Shown: positions 1 through 5,098 of the stretch, in pieces
Layout: each line of letters starts with the position of its first letter
Position numbering within the stretch: the first letter of the stretch is position 1
DNA from: Acidobacteriota bacterium
GTDB lineage: Bacteria; Acidobacteriota; Terriglobia; Acidiferrales; UBA7541
Reading direction: 5' to 3'
NCBI GenBank assembly: GCA_016179005.1
Contig: JACOSF010000071.1
Span: forward strand, 1 to 5,610
DNA length: 5,610 nt
Translations under genes and position numbers: made by a program
The notes under the pieces: generated by a model
The model's database searches: none
Told to the model about the DNA's origin: nothing
Seen by the model: the letters and a program-made list of their open reading frames with translations, nothing else

Positions 1-1157
1 AGGCGCTGCTGCTGCATCCAGTTATTGCGGTTCTGCCAGCGGGCCCAGGAGAACTCGTCCGCGCCATATTGCTTTTCTTGAAATAGCATCTCGAAATAAG
101 TGGCAAAGCCCTCGTTCAGCCACACGTGGCCCCAGTCCTTGCAGGTCACCAGGTCGCCGAACCACTGATGCGCGGTTTCGTGCGCGTTCAGACCGTCTGT
201 GTTCTGCAGGCTTTCCCAGGCCAGCGTGGGGTGCACGAGCGCTTGCGCCGTGTTCGTGGTGGCGCTGGTGTTTTCCATGCCCCCGGCAACGAAATCATCC
301 ACGAAGGAGATCGAATACTTGTCCCATGGATAGATCACGCCGAGCGCATCGGAGAAGAAGTCGAGAATCTGCTTGACGTGGTTGTTGCTCGGTGCGATGC
401 GCTCCCCGCGTCCCTTTGGCGCGTAGAAGAGCAGGGGCTTTCCGCGCCAGACTTCTTTGCTCTCGTCGTACTCCCCGGCGACGATGGAAAACAGGTAGGT
501 CGAGTGCGGCTGCGACTGGTTCCACGTCCACGTTTTCATGCCGCCGCTCGCGTCCTTTACGCTCGCCAGCCGGCCGTTGGAAACGGTGATCCACTTCGCG
601 GGCACGGTGAGGATCATCTCCGTGGCGGTCTGGTCGTTCGGGTAGTCGTAGATGGGGACGTAGTAGCGTGTGTCTTCGGCTTCGCCCTGCGTCCAGACCT
701 GCGTGGGGCGGTCAGGATAATTCTTGTCGGGCAAGATGAAGTAGAGACCTTTCTTCGGGCGGCCCTCATAGTGGATGACGACGACGTACTTTTCGCCCGC
801 CGCGGAGGGTTTGGCGAGTGTCACGCGGAGCTTGGCCGGCGTGGTCTCGAACTTGGCGGTCTTTCCGCCGACGGTCACGCTCTGAATGGTGAGGTCCACG
901 GAATCGAATTCAAACGCGGTGAGTCCGCCGCGCAAGGCGGCCAGCGTGTGCGTCACTTCGCCGATCACTTTTTTCTGTTCGAGGTCGAAGCGCAGAGCCA
1001 TGCGCGCGTTCTGCAGGTCGTATTCGCGCGTACGCCCGTAGGGCTCGTCGGCACGCGCTGGCAGGCACACCGCCAGCGCGAGTACGACAACGATGGCCGC
1101 GATGCGATAAGCGCGCCGCATCGAAAAATCACTATCCAAGAAGATCCTTTCGTTCAT
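1..1157 (-). CDS. Secreted M1-family zinc aminopeptidase (N-terminal 385 residues; 3' end outside the window)
   Basis: This is a gluzincin metallopeptidase of family M1, which removes N-terminal residues from peptides. The diagnostic zinc site is complete: HETAH with H326, E327 and H330, then the third ligand E349 in NEGF, 19 residues after H330. The exopeptidase substrate motif, usually GAMEN, reads GGMEN at residues 292-296, a common variant. Residues 40-230 look like the N-terminal beta domain, with the M1-type TQGEAEDTRYYVPIYDYPND stretch. Residues 13-36 form a signal peptide (Arg-Arg, a hydrophobic core, then an ARA cleavage site), so the enzyme is probably periplasmic or exported. The start at 1157 is chosen because GAGGAGG lies 6 bases upstream; ATG at 1163 touches that site, and ATG at 1121 would give a more ordinary signal peptide but has no ribosome binding site. 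The distal catalytic Tyr and the C-terminal domain lie beyond the left edge. Family assignment is firm; substrate is unknown. Confidence 0.95.
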   Translation of the reverse strand, partial: MNERIFLDSDFSMRRAYRIAAIVVVLALAVCLPARADEPYGRTREYDLQNARMALRFDLEQKKVIGEVTHTLAALRGGLTAFEFDSVDLTIQSVTVGGKTAKFETTPAKLRVTLAKPSAAGEKYVVVIHYEGRPKKGLYFILPDKNYPDRPTQVWTQGEAEDTRYYVPIYDYPNDQTATEMILTVPAKWITVSNGRLASVKDASGGMKTWTWNQSQPHSTYLFSIVAGEYDESKEVWRGKPLLFYAPKGRGERIAPSNNHVKQILDFFSDALGVIYPWDKYSISFVDDFVAGGMENTSATTNTAQALVHPTLAWESLQNTDGLNAHETAHQWFGDLVTCKDWGHVWLNEGFATYFEMLFQEKQYGADEFSWARWQNRNNWMQQQR

Positions 1158-1163
1158 TCCCAT

Positions 1164-1170
1164 CCTCCTC
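1164..1170 (-). promoter_or_regulatory. Ribosome binding site of the M1 peptidase
   Basis: On the minus strand GAGGAGG is followed directly by ATG (1163-1161) and, six bases on, by a second in-frame ATG (1157-1155). The first ATG is too close to the site for normal initiation, so the second is preferred. This places a 12-residue extension in front of the Met-Arg-Arg that would normally begin a signal peptide. Confidence 0.7.
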
Positions 1171-1180
1171 AAATTAAAAG

Positions 1181-1250
1181 CTTCGCGCTTTGTAGCGGGG
1201 GGTTTATCCCCCCGCAAGAAAACAAGCCGGGGACGTAAAGCCCCCGCTAC
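1181..1250. repeat. Palindromic intergenic repeat, unit 1 (70 bp)
   Basis: First of two near-identical units, offset by 74 bp. It begins CTTCGCGCTTTGTAGC and ends CCCCCGCTAC. Two hairpins are visible: GCGGGGGG (1195-1202), loop TTTAT, CCCCCCGC (1208-1215), and CGGGGAC (1228-1234), loop GTAAA, GCCCCCG (1240-1246). The second stem has one A/C mismatch. The outer ends, GTAGCGGGGG and CCCCCGCTAC, are also complementary, so the unit can fold as one long arm or as two hairpins. It lies upstream of the M1 peptidase ribosome binding site. It resembles REP/BIME-like dispersed palindromes, but copy number cannot be seen here. Confidence 0.85.
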
Positions 1251-1254
1251 TGCA

Positions 1255-1324
1255 CTTCGCGCCTTGTAGCGGGGGGTTTATCCCCCCGCAAGCAAACAAG
1301 CCGGGGGCGTAAAGCCCCCGCTAC
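1255..1324. repeat. Palindromic intergenic repeat, unit 2 (70 bp), overlapping the SDR stop codon
   Basis: Second copy, separated from unit 1 by TGCA (1251-1254). It differs from unit 1 at only a few positions. Hairpin one is GCGGGGGG (1269-1276), loop TTTAT, CCCCCCGC (1282-1289). Hairpin two is perfect here: CGGGGGC (1302-1308), loop GTAAA, GCCCCCG (1314-1320). Its last four bases, CTAC, contain the complement of the SDR stop codon TAG. Read on the minus strand, hairpin two follows the SDR stop at once and is followed by a T-rich stretch (GCTTGTTTGCTTG), so it could act as a transcription terminator or 3' end stabiliser for the SDR message. Confidence 0.85.
1302..1320 (-). terminator. Possible terminator of the cupin-SDR transcript (hairpin inside repeat unit 2)
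   Basis: On the minus strand a perfect 7-bp stem of CGGGGGC and GCCCCCG with a TTTAC loop begins right after the SDR stop codon. The following GCTTGTTTGCTTG is T-rich but not an uninterrupted U-tract, so intrinsic termination would be imperfect. The hairpin could equally serve to stabilise the 3' end. The role is inferred from position and shape only. Confidence 0.35.
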
Positions 1325-2112
1325 ATCAGGCCCTTCGCCCAGCCGCCGTCCACGGGGATGGACGCGCCGTTGATGGAGCTGGCGCGCTCCGAGGCCAAGA
1401 AGGCGACGAGCGCGGCGAACTCCTCGGGCGTGGCCACGCGCCCGATGGGAATCTGCGCAGCCCACTGCTTCAGGATGGCGTCGCGCGATCCGCCGGCGCC
1501 TTTGGCCATGTTGTCGGCCAGCTCGCCGAGCCGCTCGGTCAGCGTGTAGCCCGGACAAACGTTGTTGACGGTAATGCCGTCCGCGCCGAATTCGTTGGCC
1601 AGCGTCTTCGCCAGGCCGGTGACGCCTGCGCGGATAGAGTTGGAGAGCAGCAGGTTGTCGATGGGCTGCTTCACGGAAACAGACGTGATGGTCAGCAGGC
1701 GGCCCCAGCGGTGCTTGCGCATGCGCGGCAGCACTTCGCGCGCGAAGAACACGGCGGACATCAGTGTGAGCTCGACCGCGGCGCGCCATTCGTCCACGGA
1801 GATGTCGAGGAATCTCTTGGCGGGCGGGCCGCCGGCGTTGGTGACGCAAATATCCACGCGGCTGTAACGCCTTTCCACTTCGGCGACAAAAGCCTGCACG
1901 CCGGCGTAGTTGGTGACGTCGAGCACCTGCGCGAAAACGGCGCGGCCGGTGCGATTGCGGATGTCCGCAGCGGCCTTCTCCAAATCCGCCGCGTGGCGCG
2001 CGCAGATGGCCACCTCTGCACCTTCATTCGCCAACTCCATGGCCACCGCTTTGCCCAAGCCCTTGCTCGCCGCTGCGACGATGGCGATTTTCCCACGCAA
2101 ACCGAGGTCCAT
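1321..2112 (-). CDS. Atypical short-chain dehydrogenase/reductase (3-oxoacyl-ACP reductase-like), 263 aa
   Basis: The protein has the length and Rossmann layout of a classical SDR. Visible are a modified cofactor loop (AAASKGLG, residues 13-20, with Ala14 in place of the first Gly of TGxxxGxG), DVT at 65-67, NAG at 92-94, Ser144, the PGY motif at 187-189 and a C-terminal PVDGGW (253-258). The catalytic YxxxK is absent: Ser157 and Arg161 (LSNSIR) sit where Tyr and Lys belong, and Leu117 replaces the tetrad Asn. This LSNxxR pattern is, from memory, typical of a described subgroup of SDRs resembling beta-ketoacyl-ACP reductases that lack the full tetrad, so it is probably not decay. The start at 2112 has AAAAGGAG eight bases upstream; a longer frame upstream runs over the cupin gene and is not credible. 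The gene probably shares a transcript with the cupin. The stop codon lies in a palindromic repeat. Cytoplasmic; substrate unknown. Confidence 0.92.
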   Translation of the reverse strand: MDLGLRGKIAIVAAASKGLGKAVAMELANEGAEVAICARHAADLEKAAADIRNRTGRAVFAQVLDVTNYAGVQAFVAEVERRYSRVDICVTNAGGPPAKRFLDISVDEWRAAVELTLMSAVFFAREVLPRMRKHRWGRLLTITSVSVKQPIDNLLLSNSIRAGVTGLAKTLANEFGADGITVNNVCPGYTLTERLGELADNMAKGAGGSRDAILKQWAAQIPIGRVATPEEFAALVAFLASERASSINGASIPVDGGWAKGLM

Positions 2113-2137
2113 TGGTGATGCTCCTTTTGCTCGCACG

Positions 2138-2208
2138 CGAAAATGGAAAATAGTGAATAGGAAAACCGATACTCGATACTCGCAAACTGAAAACTGAAAA
2201 CTTTCTCC
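2138..2208. repeat. Degenerate heptameric (7-bp period) repeat tract
   Basis: The cupin-SDR spacer can be written as successive 7-mers: CGAAAAT, GGAAAAT, AGTGAAT, AGGAAAA, then CCGATAC/TCGATAC, one 8-mer (TCGCAAAC), then TGAAAAC twice and a diverged last unit (TTTCTCC). Two blocks are exact tandem duplications: CGATACT at 2167-2180 and TGAAAAC at 2188-2201. The tract is much richer in A+T than its surroundings and ends just before the SDR ribosome binding site. It has no start codon with a ribosome binding site of its own. It is an intergenic simple-sequence tract; any function is unknown. Confidence 0.6.
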
Positions 2209-2227
2209 TCCCCCTGAATCCGAAATC

Positions 2228-2575
2228 CTACTTCCGCAAATACGCGTCGTTCTTCGTAATCCAGTCCTCTCGGCGGGGCGCGAAGAAGTCGATGTCCACG
2301 GTATCTTCGAGCGCCACGGCGGCGTGCGGCTCGTTCGAGGGGATGAAGAGAAGCTCGCCCGCGCCGACCACGAGTTCGCGGTCGTCGAAGATGAAGCGCA
2401 GCGCGCCGGAAACAATCCAGGAGAATTGCTCGCTGTCGTGCGAGTGGCGCGGCACAAGGGCGCCCTTGGCCAGGACAACGCGCGCCAGAGTGGAATGCTC
2501 GCCGGACATCATTTTCCGCGTGATGCTGGCGCTCAGGTTTTCGGTTTCGATCTTGTCCCAGGACGTGAATTCCAT
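2228..2575 (-). CDS. Small single-domain cupin, KdgF-like (115 aa)
   Basis: A one-domain cupin beta-barrel. Motif 1 is at residues 38-57: G38, then H44-S-H46 and E49-Q50, ending at G57. Motif 2 is G73 followed by P79 and H84. The likely metal ligands are H44, H46, Q50 and H84, the HxHxxEQ arrangement seen in KdgF, the enzyme that opens unsaturated monouronates from pectin and alginate. Similar barrels also serve as sensors or in other pathways, so KdgF activity is only a possibility. The C-terminal tail (FFAPRREDW) is well conserved in such small cupins. The start at 2575 is chosen for GGAGA five bases upstream; an upstream in-frame ATG at 2635 and the one opening the frame at 2656 have none. 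It lies 115 bp before the SDR on the same strand, suggesting co-transcription. Cytoplasmic, no signal peptide. Confidence 0.88.
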   Translation of the reverse strand: MEFTSWDKIETENLSASITRKMMSGEHSTLARVVLAKGALVPRHSHDSEQFSWIVSGALRFIFDDRELVVGAGELLFIPSNEPHAAVALEDTVDIDFFAPRREDWITKNDAYLRK

Positions 2576-2580
2576 CGATG

Positions 2581-2585
2581 TCTCC
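2581..2585 (-). promoter_or_regulatory. Ribosome binding site that fixes the cupin start
   Basis: GGAGA on the minus strand lies five bases before ATG 2575-2573. Neither upstream in-frame ATG (2635 or 2656) has a comparable site. This supports a 115-residue cupin instead of a 142-residue form, whose extra N-terminus looks unlike cupin sequence. Confidence 0.6.
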
Positions 2586-2748
2586 GCGCGGGAGTCGTGC
2601 CCCGGCAAACGATTTCGACCCGCAGCATCCTCCATCGAAAGGGGCGTGCGCGTCAACCGCGGCGTGCCATTTACTGAAAGCGTTTTCTTGTTTGCGCGCG
2701 CCGCTCCGCTTGACTAAGATGCACTTGGAAACAACTGCGGGGGCTATC

Positions 2749-2955
2749 ATGGCACTGCAACCAAACTTGAACGGCATGCCGCGCTTCGTATACGCAGTCG
2801 CGGGTCTGGCTATGATGGCCTGGGGATTTTTCTTCGCCGATCCGGGATTCTGGCATTACGCCTGGCCGATTCTCGGAGCGTCGCTGCTGATCGCTGGAAT
2901 TGTCGGCTTTTGTCCGATCATGGCCATGCTGGGTCTGGGCGGCAAGAAAAACTGA
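2749..2955 (+). CDS. DUF2892 / YgaP-like inner-membrane protein, 68 aa
   Basis: A very small membrane protein with two hydrophobic segments, about residues 13-30 and 39-62, joined by an aromatic turn (DPGFWHYAWP). The second segment contains GFCP (53-56) followed by a small-residue helix and a short GGKKN tail. GFCP near the end of a 60-70 residue two-helix protein is the hallmark of the DUF2892 family, the membrane part found in YgaP-type proteins. Here no rhodanese domain is attached. The function of stand-alone members is not established; thiol or sulfur chemistry at the Cys (C55) is a guess. ATG 2749 is preferred by protein shape, but its ribosome binding site is weak (GGGGG). ATG 2719 in the same frame would add ten polar residues. 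A weak promoter, TTGCGC (2692-2697), 17 bp, TAAGAT (2715-2720), would fit the 2749 start. Confidence 0.8.
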   Translation: MALQPNLNGMPRFVYAVAGLAMMAWGFFFADPGFWHYAWPILGASLLIAGIVGFCPIMAMLGLGGKKN

Positions 2956-2964
2956 AAAGTAGAA

Positions 2965-2993
2965 GCGCGGTGCGCACGCGCGGAAGAATTTTT
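2965..2993 (+). terminator. Weak terminator candidate after the DUF2892 gene
   Basis: GCGCG (2965-2969) can pair with CGCGC (2977-2981) around a 7-base loop, and TTTTT follows at 2989-2993. The stem is short and seven bases separate it from the T run, so it is a poor intrinsic terminator. Read-through into the next gene is plausible. Confidence 0.25.
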
Positions 2994-3024
2994 GTTATGC
3001 TCTGCCCGAACATCTTGTAACGGC

Positions 3025-3031
3025 AAGGAGG
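3025..3031 (+). promoter_or_regulatory. Ribosome binding site that fixes the TPR protein start
   Basis: AAGGAGG is placed five bases before ATG 3037. It overrides an in-frame ATG at 2998 that has no such site and would hide the signal peptide behind fifteen polar residues. Confidence 0.8.
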
Positions 3032-3036
3032 TCGCC

Positions 3037-4203
3037 ATGCGGCGCTGTGTCATTTTCCTTTTCGTTCTGCTCCTTCTGATTGCGCCGGTGCAGGCGCAGC
3101 AGGGCCAGATTGGAAAAATCGTCATGCTGGCGGCGGGCTCGCCGGAGGATAAGGCGCTGGCGGCGGTGACCGATACTACCGACCCGGCGAAGAAGCTCGA
3201 GCTGCTGGACAAATGGCTGGCGGAGTATGGCAAGGGCGATCTCGCCATCCTGGCCTACGAACTGTACGTCGCGCACTACGCCGCGGAAAAGAACTACGAC
3301 AAAGCGTATGAGTACGGCGAAAAACTGCTCGGACTCGACCCCAACGCCGTCGACACCGCTGTGACCCTGTTCCGGCTGGCGGCGGAGAAGCCCGACACGC
3401 CTCGGATGTACTCCTATGGCGAGCGCGTGGCCGCCATCATCGAGCGGTACAAAGCGCGGCCGCCGGACGAAGGAACCAATGCCGACGATTGGACCCGGGT
3501 CAAAACGGAGCGGGTCGCCGATCTGAACAGCACCATCGGGTACGTGCACTACGCCATGTTCACCGCCGGCTATCAGGCGCAGGACCCCGCGCAGCGGGCC
3601 GCGTTACTCGAGAGATTTGCCACCGCGTATCCGAAGTCCCCGTACGCCACCAATGCACAAGTGATGGTCGCCGACGCCTACCAGCAGGCCCGCGCGCCGC
3701 AGAAAATGGTGGCCTTCGCGCAAAAAGCGCTGGCCGCCGATCCTGACAATTTCTGGATGATGGTAGTGCTGGCCGATTATTGGGCGACCAATCAGGAGCA
3801 CCTCGACGCAGCGGAAGAGCATGCGAAAAAAGCGGTCGACCTGCTGGGCAAAGCCGAGAAACCGGAAGTAATGACCGACGAAGACTGGCAGAAACAGAAG
3901 TCGCTGCAACTGGGGCTGGCGTGGTCGGCGCTGGGACAGATTGACGTGCACAAAAACCGCGACGCACAGGCCGTCGAAGCGCTGAAGACGGCGAGCCCAC
4001 TTTTGAAATCCTATGACTACTACTACGGACGCAATCTATTCTTTCTGGGGTGGGCACTGGCGAGGATGAAACGACTGGCTGAGGCGCGTCCTGTCCTGGC
4101 CGAAGCTGCCAGTGTCAATAGCCCGTACAAAGCGAAGGCCCAGGAAACGTTGGGGAAAATCGGCGGCCCGGCTGGCAAAGCGCCGGCGAAGAAGAGGCCC
4201 TAG
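3037..4203 (+). CDS. Secreted tetratricopeptide-repeat protein, 388 aa
   Basis: The N-terminus is a clear Sec signal peptide: Met-Arg-Arg, a Leu/Val/Ile core, then PVQA before the probable cleavage after residue 20. There is no lipobox, so the mature protein is likely periplasmic. The remainder is almost all alpha-helical with TPR-like helix pairs: about residues 70-103 (ending LDPN), 206-238 (ending ADPDN), 239-272, 289-324 and 331-365. The 206-238 unit fits the TPR pattern best. Between them (about 120-200) is a more diverged helical section with a charged, DDW-containing segment. The tail (PAGKAPAKKRP) is Lys/Pro-rich and probably disordered. TPR proteins are scaffolds for protein contacts and no enzymatic motif is visible, so partner and process are unknown. 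The start is set by AAGGAGG. It follows the DUF2892 gene by 81 bp on the same strand and is followed by a tRNA gene with its own promoter. Confidence 0.9.
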   Translation: MRRCVIFLFVLLLLIAPVQAQQGQIGKIVMLAAGSPEDKALAAVTDTTDPAKKLELLDKWLAEYGKGDLAILAYELYVAHYAAEKNYDKAYEYGEKLLGLDPNAVDTAVTLFRLAAEKPDTPRMYSYGERVAAIIERYKARPPDEGTNADDWTRVKTERVADLNSTIGYVHYAMFTAGYQAQDPAQRAALLERFATAYPKSPYATNAQVMVADAYQQARAPQKMVAFAQKALAADPDNFWMMVVLADYWATNQEHLDAAEEHAKKAVDLLGKAEKPEVMTDEDWQKQKSLQLGLAWSALGQIDVHKNRDAQAVEALKTASPLLKSYDYYYGRNLFFLGWALARMKRLAEARPVLAEAASVNSPYKAKAQETLGKIGGPAGKAPAKKRP

Positions 4204-4244
4204 CAACAACACTGCTGAAACGTTGTCAGACTAAGCTCCCTGCA

Positions 4245-4273
4245 TTGCTGAATGTCGAAGCCTCCGTTAGAAT
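4245..4273 (+). promoter_or_regulatory. Sigma-70-type promoter of tRNA-Ser
   Basis: TTGCTG (4245-4250) as -35, a 17-bp spacer, and TAGAAT (4268-4273) as -10, five of six matching consensus. The expected transcription start, near 4280, lies about eight bases before the mature tRNA 5' end, a normal leader length. Confidence 0.6.
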
Positions 4274-4287
4274 GAATGCAACCGCGC

Positions 4288-4377
<90 letters not shown>

Positions 4378-4457
4378 TCTCTAACGAAACCTTCTACGAC
4401 TGCCTCTGCCTGTTTGAGAATATTTTCACTCTTCAACGCCGCCCTGGCCAGGTTGAG

Positions 4458-4910
4458 CTAGCGGCGGGCTTCAAAGAACCCGCGCAGGAGCGCAGCGCAT
4501 TCGCCGGCCAGGATTCCGCTGGTCACTTCGACGCGGTGGTTGAGCATGGGGTGTTCGACCACGCGCAGGCACCAATTGACCGCGCCGACCTTGGGATCGT
4601 CGCAGCCGTACACCAGCCGCGCCACGCGCGCGTGCACCAGAGCGCCGGCGCACATCGCGCAAGGCTCCAGCGTGACGTACAGCGTTGCCCCAGCGAGCCG
4701 GTAGTTGCCCAGCGCCTTTGCGGCAGCGCGCAGCGCGACCATTTCCGCGTGGGCCGTAGGATCACCGTCAGTAATGGTGCGGTTCGCGGCGCTCGCCAGC
4801 ACCTGGCCGTCGAGCACCACCACGGCGCCAACCGGAACCTCTCCGGCCTCCGCGGCACGGCGCGCCTCCTCAAGAGCCACGCGCATGAACTGTTCCTCGT
4901 TCGCGTCCAT
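4458..4910 (-). CDS. tadA: tRNA-specific adenosine deaminase TadA, 150 aa
   Basis: TadA deaminates adenosine-34 of tRNA-Arg(ACG) to inosine, allowing one tRNA to read CGU, CGC and CGA. It is usually essential and acts as a homodimer in the cytoplasm. The zinc site is intact: H54-A-E56 (Zn ligand and proton shuttle) and PCAMC with C84 and C87. Asn43, the substrate-recognition Asn of the family, is present, as is the downstream LNHRVEV segment (123-129). Length is typical. The stretch between GAV (109-111) and HPMLNH reads NWCLRVVE, different from the usual GS-containing loop and apparently one residue shorter. ATG 4910 gives the expected N-terminus (EEQFMRVALEEA), but only a weak ribosome binding site (ACAGG) precedes it. 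It ends 80 bp from the convergent tRNA-Ser. No guanine- or cytosine-deaminase features are seen. Confidence 0.96.
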   Translation of the reverse strand: MDANEEQFMRVALEEARRAAEAGEVPVGAVVVLDGQVLASAANRTITDGDPTAHAEMVALRAAAKALGNYRLAGATLYVTLEPCAMCAGALVHARVARLVYGCDDPKVGAVNWCLRVVEHPMLNHRVEVTSGILAGECAALLRGFFEARR

Positions 4911-5021
4911 CCTGTTCAGAATAGCACGCCTAACGGAGGGCGGTTCTAAAGACGCGCTCGTCCGACCGAGTCTGGAAGTTTCCTCTTGAGTTGACAGCGC
5001 AGATTGATTAGGCTCCCCACA

Positions 5022-5061
5022 ATTCCAGGAATCGAGCGCTGGATGTTTGTCGTTCCAGCGC
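5022..5061 (+). promoter_or_regulatory. Dyad and hairpin in the 5' region of the zinc-ribbon membrane protein gene
   Basis: ATTCC-A-GGAAT (5022-5032) is an 11-bp dyad. Four bases later GCGCTGGA (5036-5043) and TCCAGCGC (5054-5061) form a perfect 8-bp stem with a 10-base loop. The hairpin ends 23 bases before AAGGAGGT. It is not followed by a T run on either strand, so it is not an intrinsic terminator. It could be a 5' leader structure or a protein-binding site. A consensus TTGACA lies upstream at 4991-4996, but no good -10 is found at normal spacing. Confidence 0.45.
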
Positions 5062-5098
5062 GGGCCAATGGTTGCCTGTTCCCGAAGGAGGTAGCGAA

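Noticed and set aside
1040..1070. Lipoprotein signal in the M1 peptidase (LAVC)
   Set aside because: Val directly before the Cys does not fit a lipobox; the ARA site beyond it is a better cleavage site.
126..1238. 370-codon plus-strand open frame
   Set aside because: It is antisense to the M1 peptidase, whose HExxH and GGMEN motifs prove the minus strand. The frame is long only because of high GC content and has an Arg/Val/Gly-rich, domain-free translation.
2113..2478. N-terminal extension of the SDR frame up to 2478
   Set aside because: It overlaps the cupin gene and reads through the heptameric tract. The SDR fold and a good ribosome binding site begin at 2112.
2651..2700. Promoter for the cupin using TTGACG on the minus strand
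   Set aside because: No -10 of reasonable quality lies at normal spacing, so no promoter is called there.
1761..2777. 338-codon minus-strand frame
   Set aside because: It is out of frame with both the SDR and the cupin, contains no recognisable domain and is a shadow.
2856..3549. Minus-strand frames of 130 and 184 codons across the TPR gene
   Set aside because: They are antisense to the signal peptide and first helices of the TPR protein and have no domain content.
3560..4057. Minus-strand frames of 165 and 115 codons
   Set aside because: Antisense shadows of the TPR gene, Arg/Pro-rich with no motif.
4443..4452. CCTGGCCAGG palindrome
   Set aside because: A single 10-bp GC-rich palindrome in the tRNA-tadA gap is likely by chance and has no other support.
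4991..5020. Consensus TTGACA as a promoter for the gene at 5099
   Set aside because: No acceptable -10 hexamer occurs 16-18 bp downstream; TAGGCT is only 12 bp away.
4911..5098. SRP RNA, which lies beside tadA in some bacteria
   Set aside because: The conserved core (GGTCAGG and GGAAGG loops) is not present; only a simple hairpin is seen.
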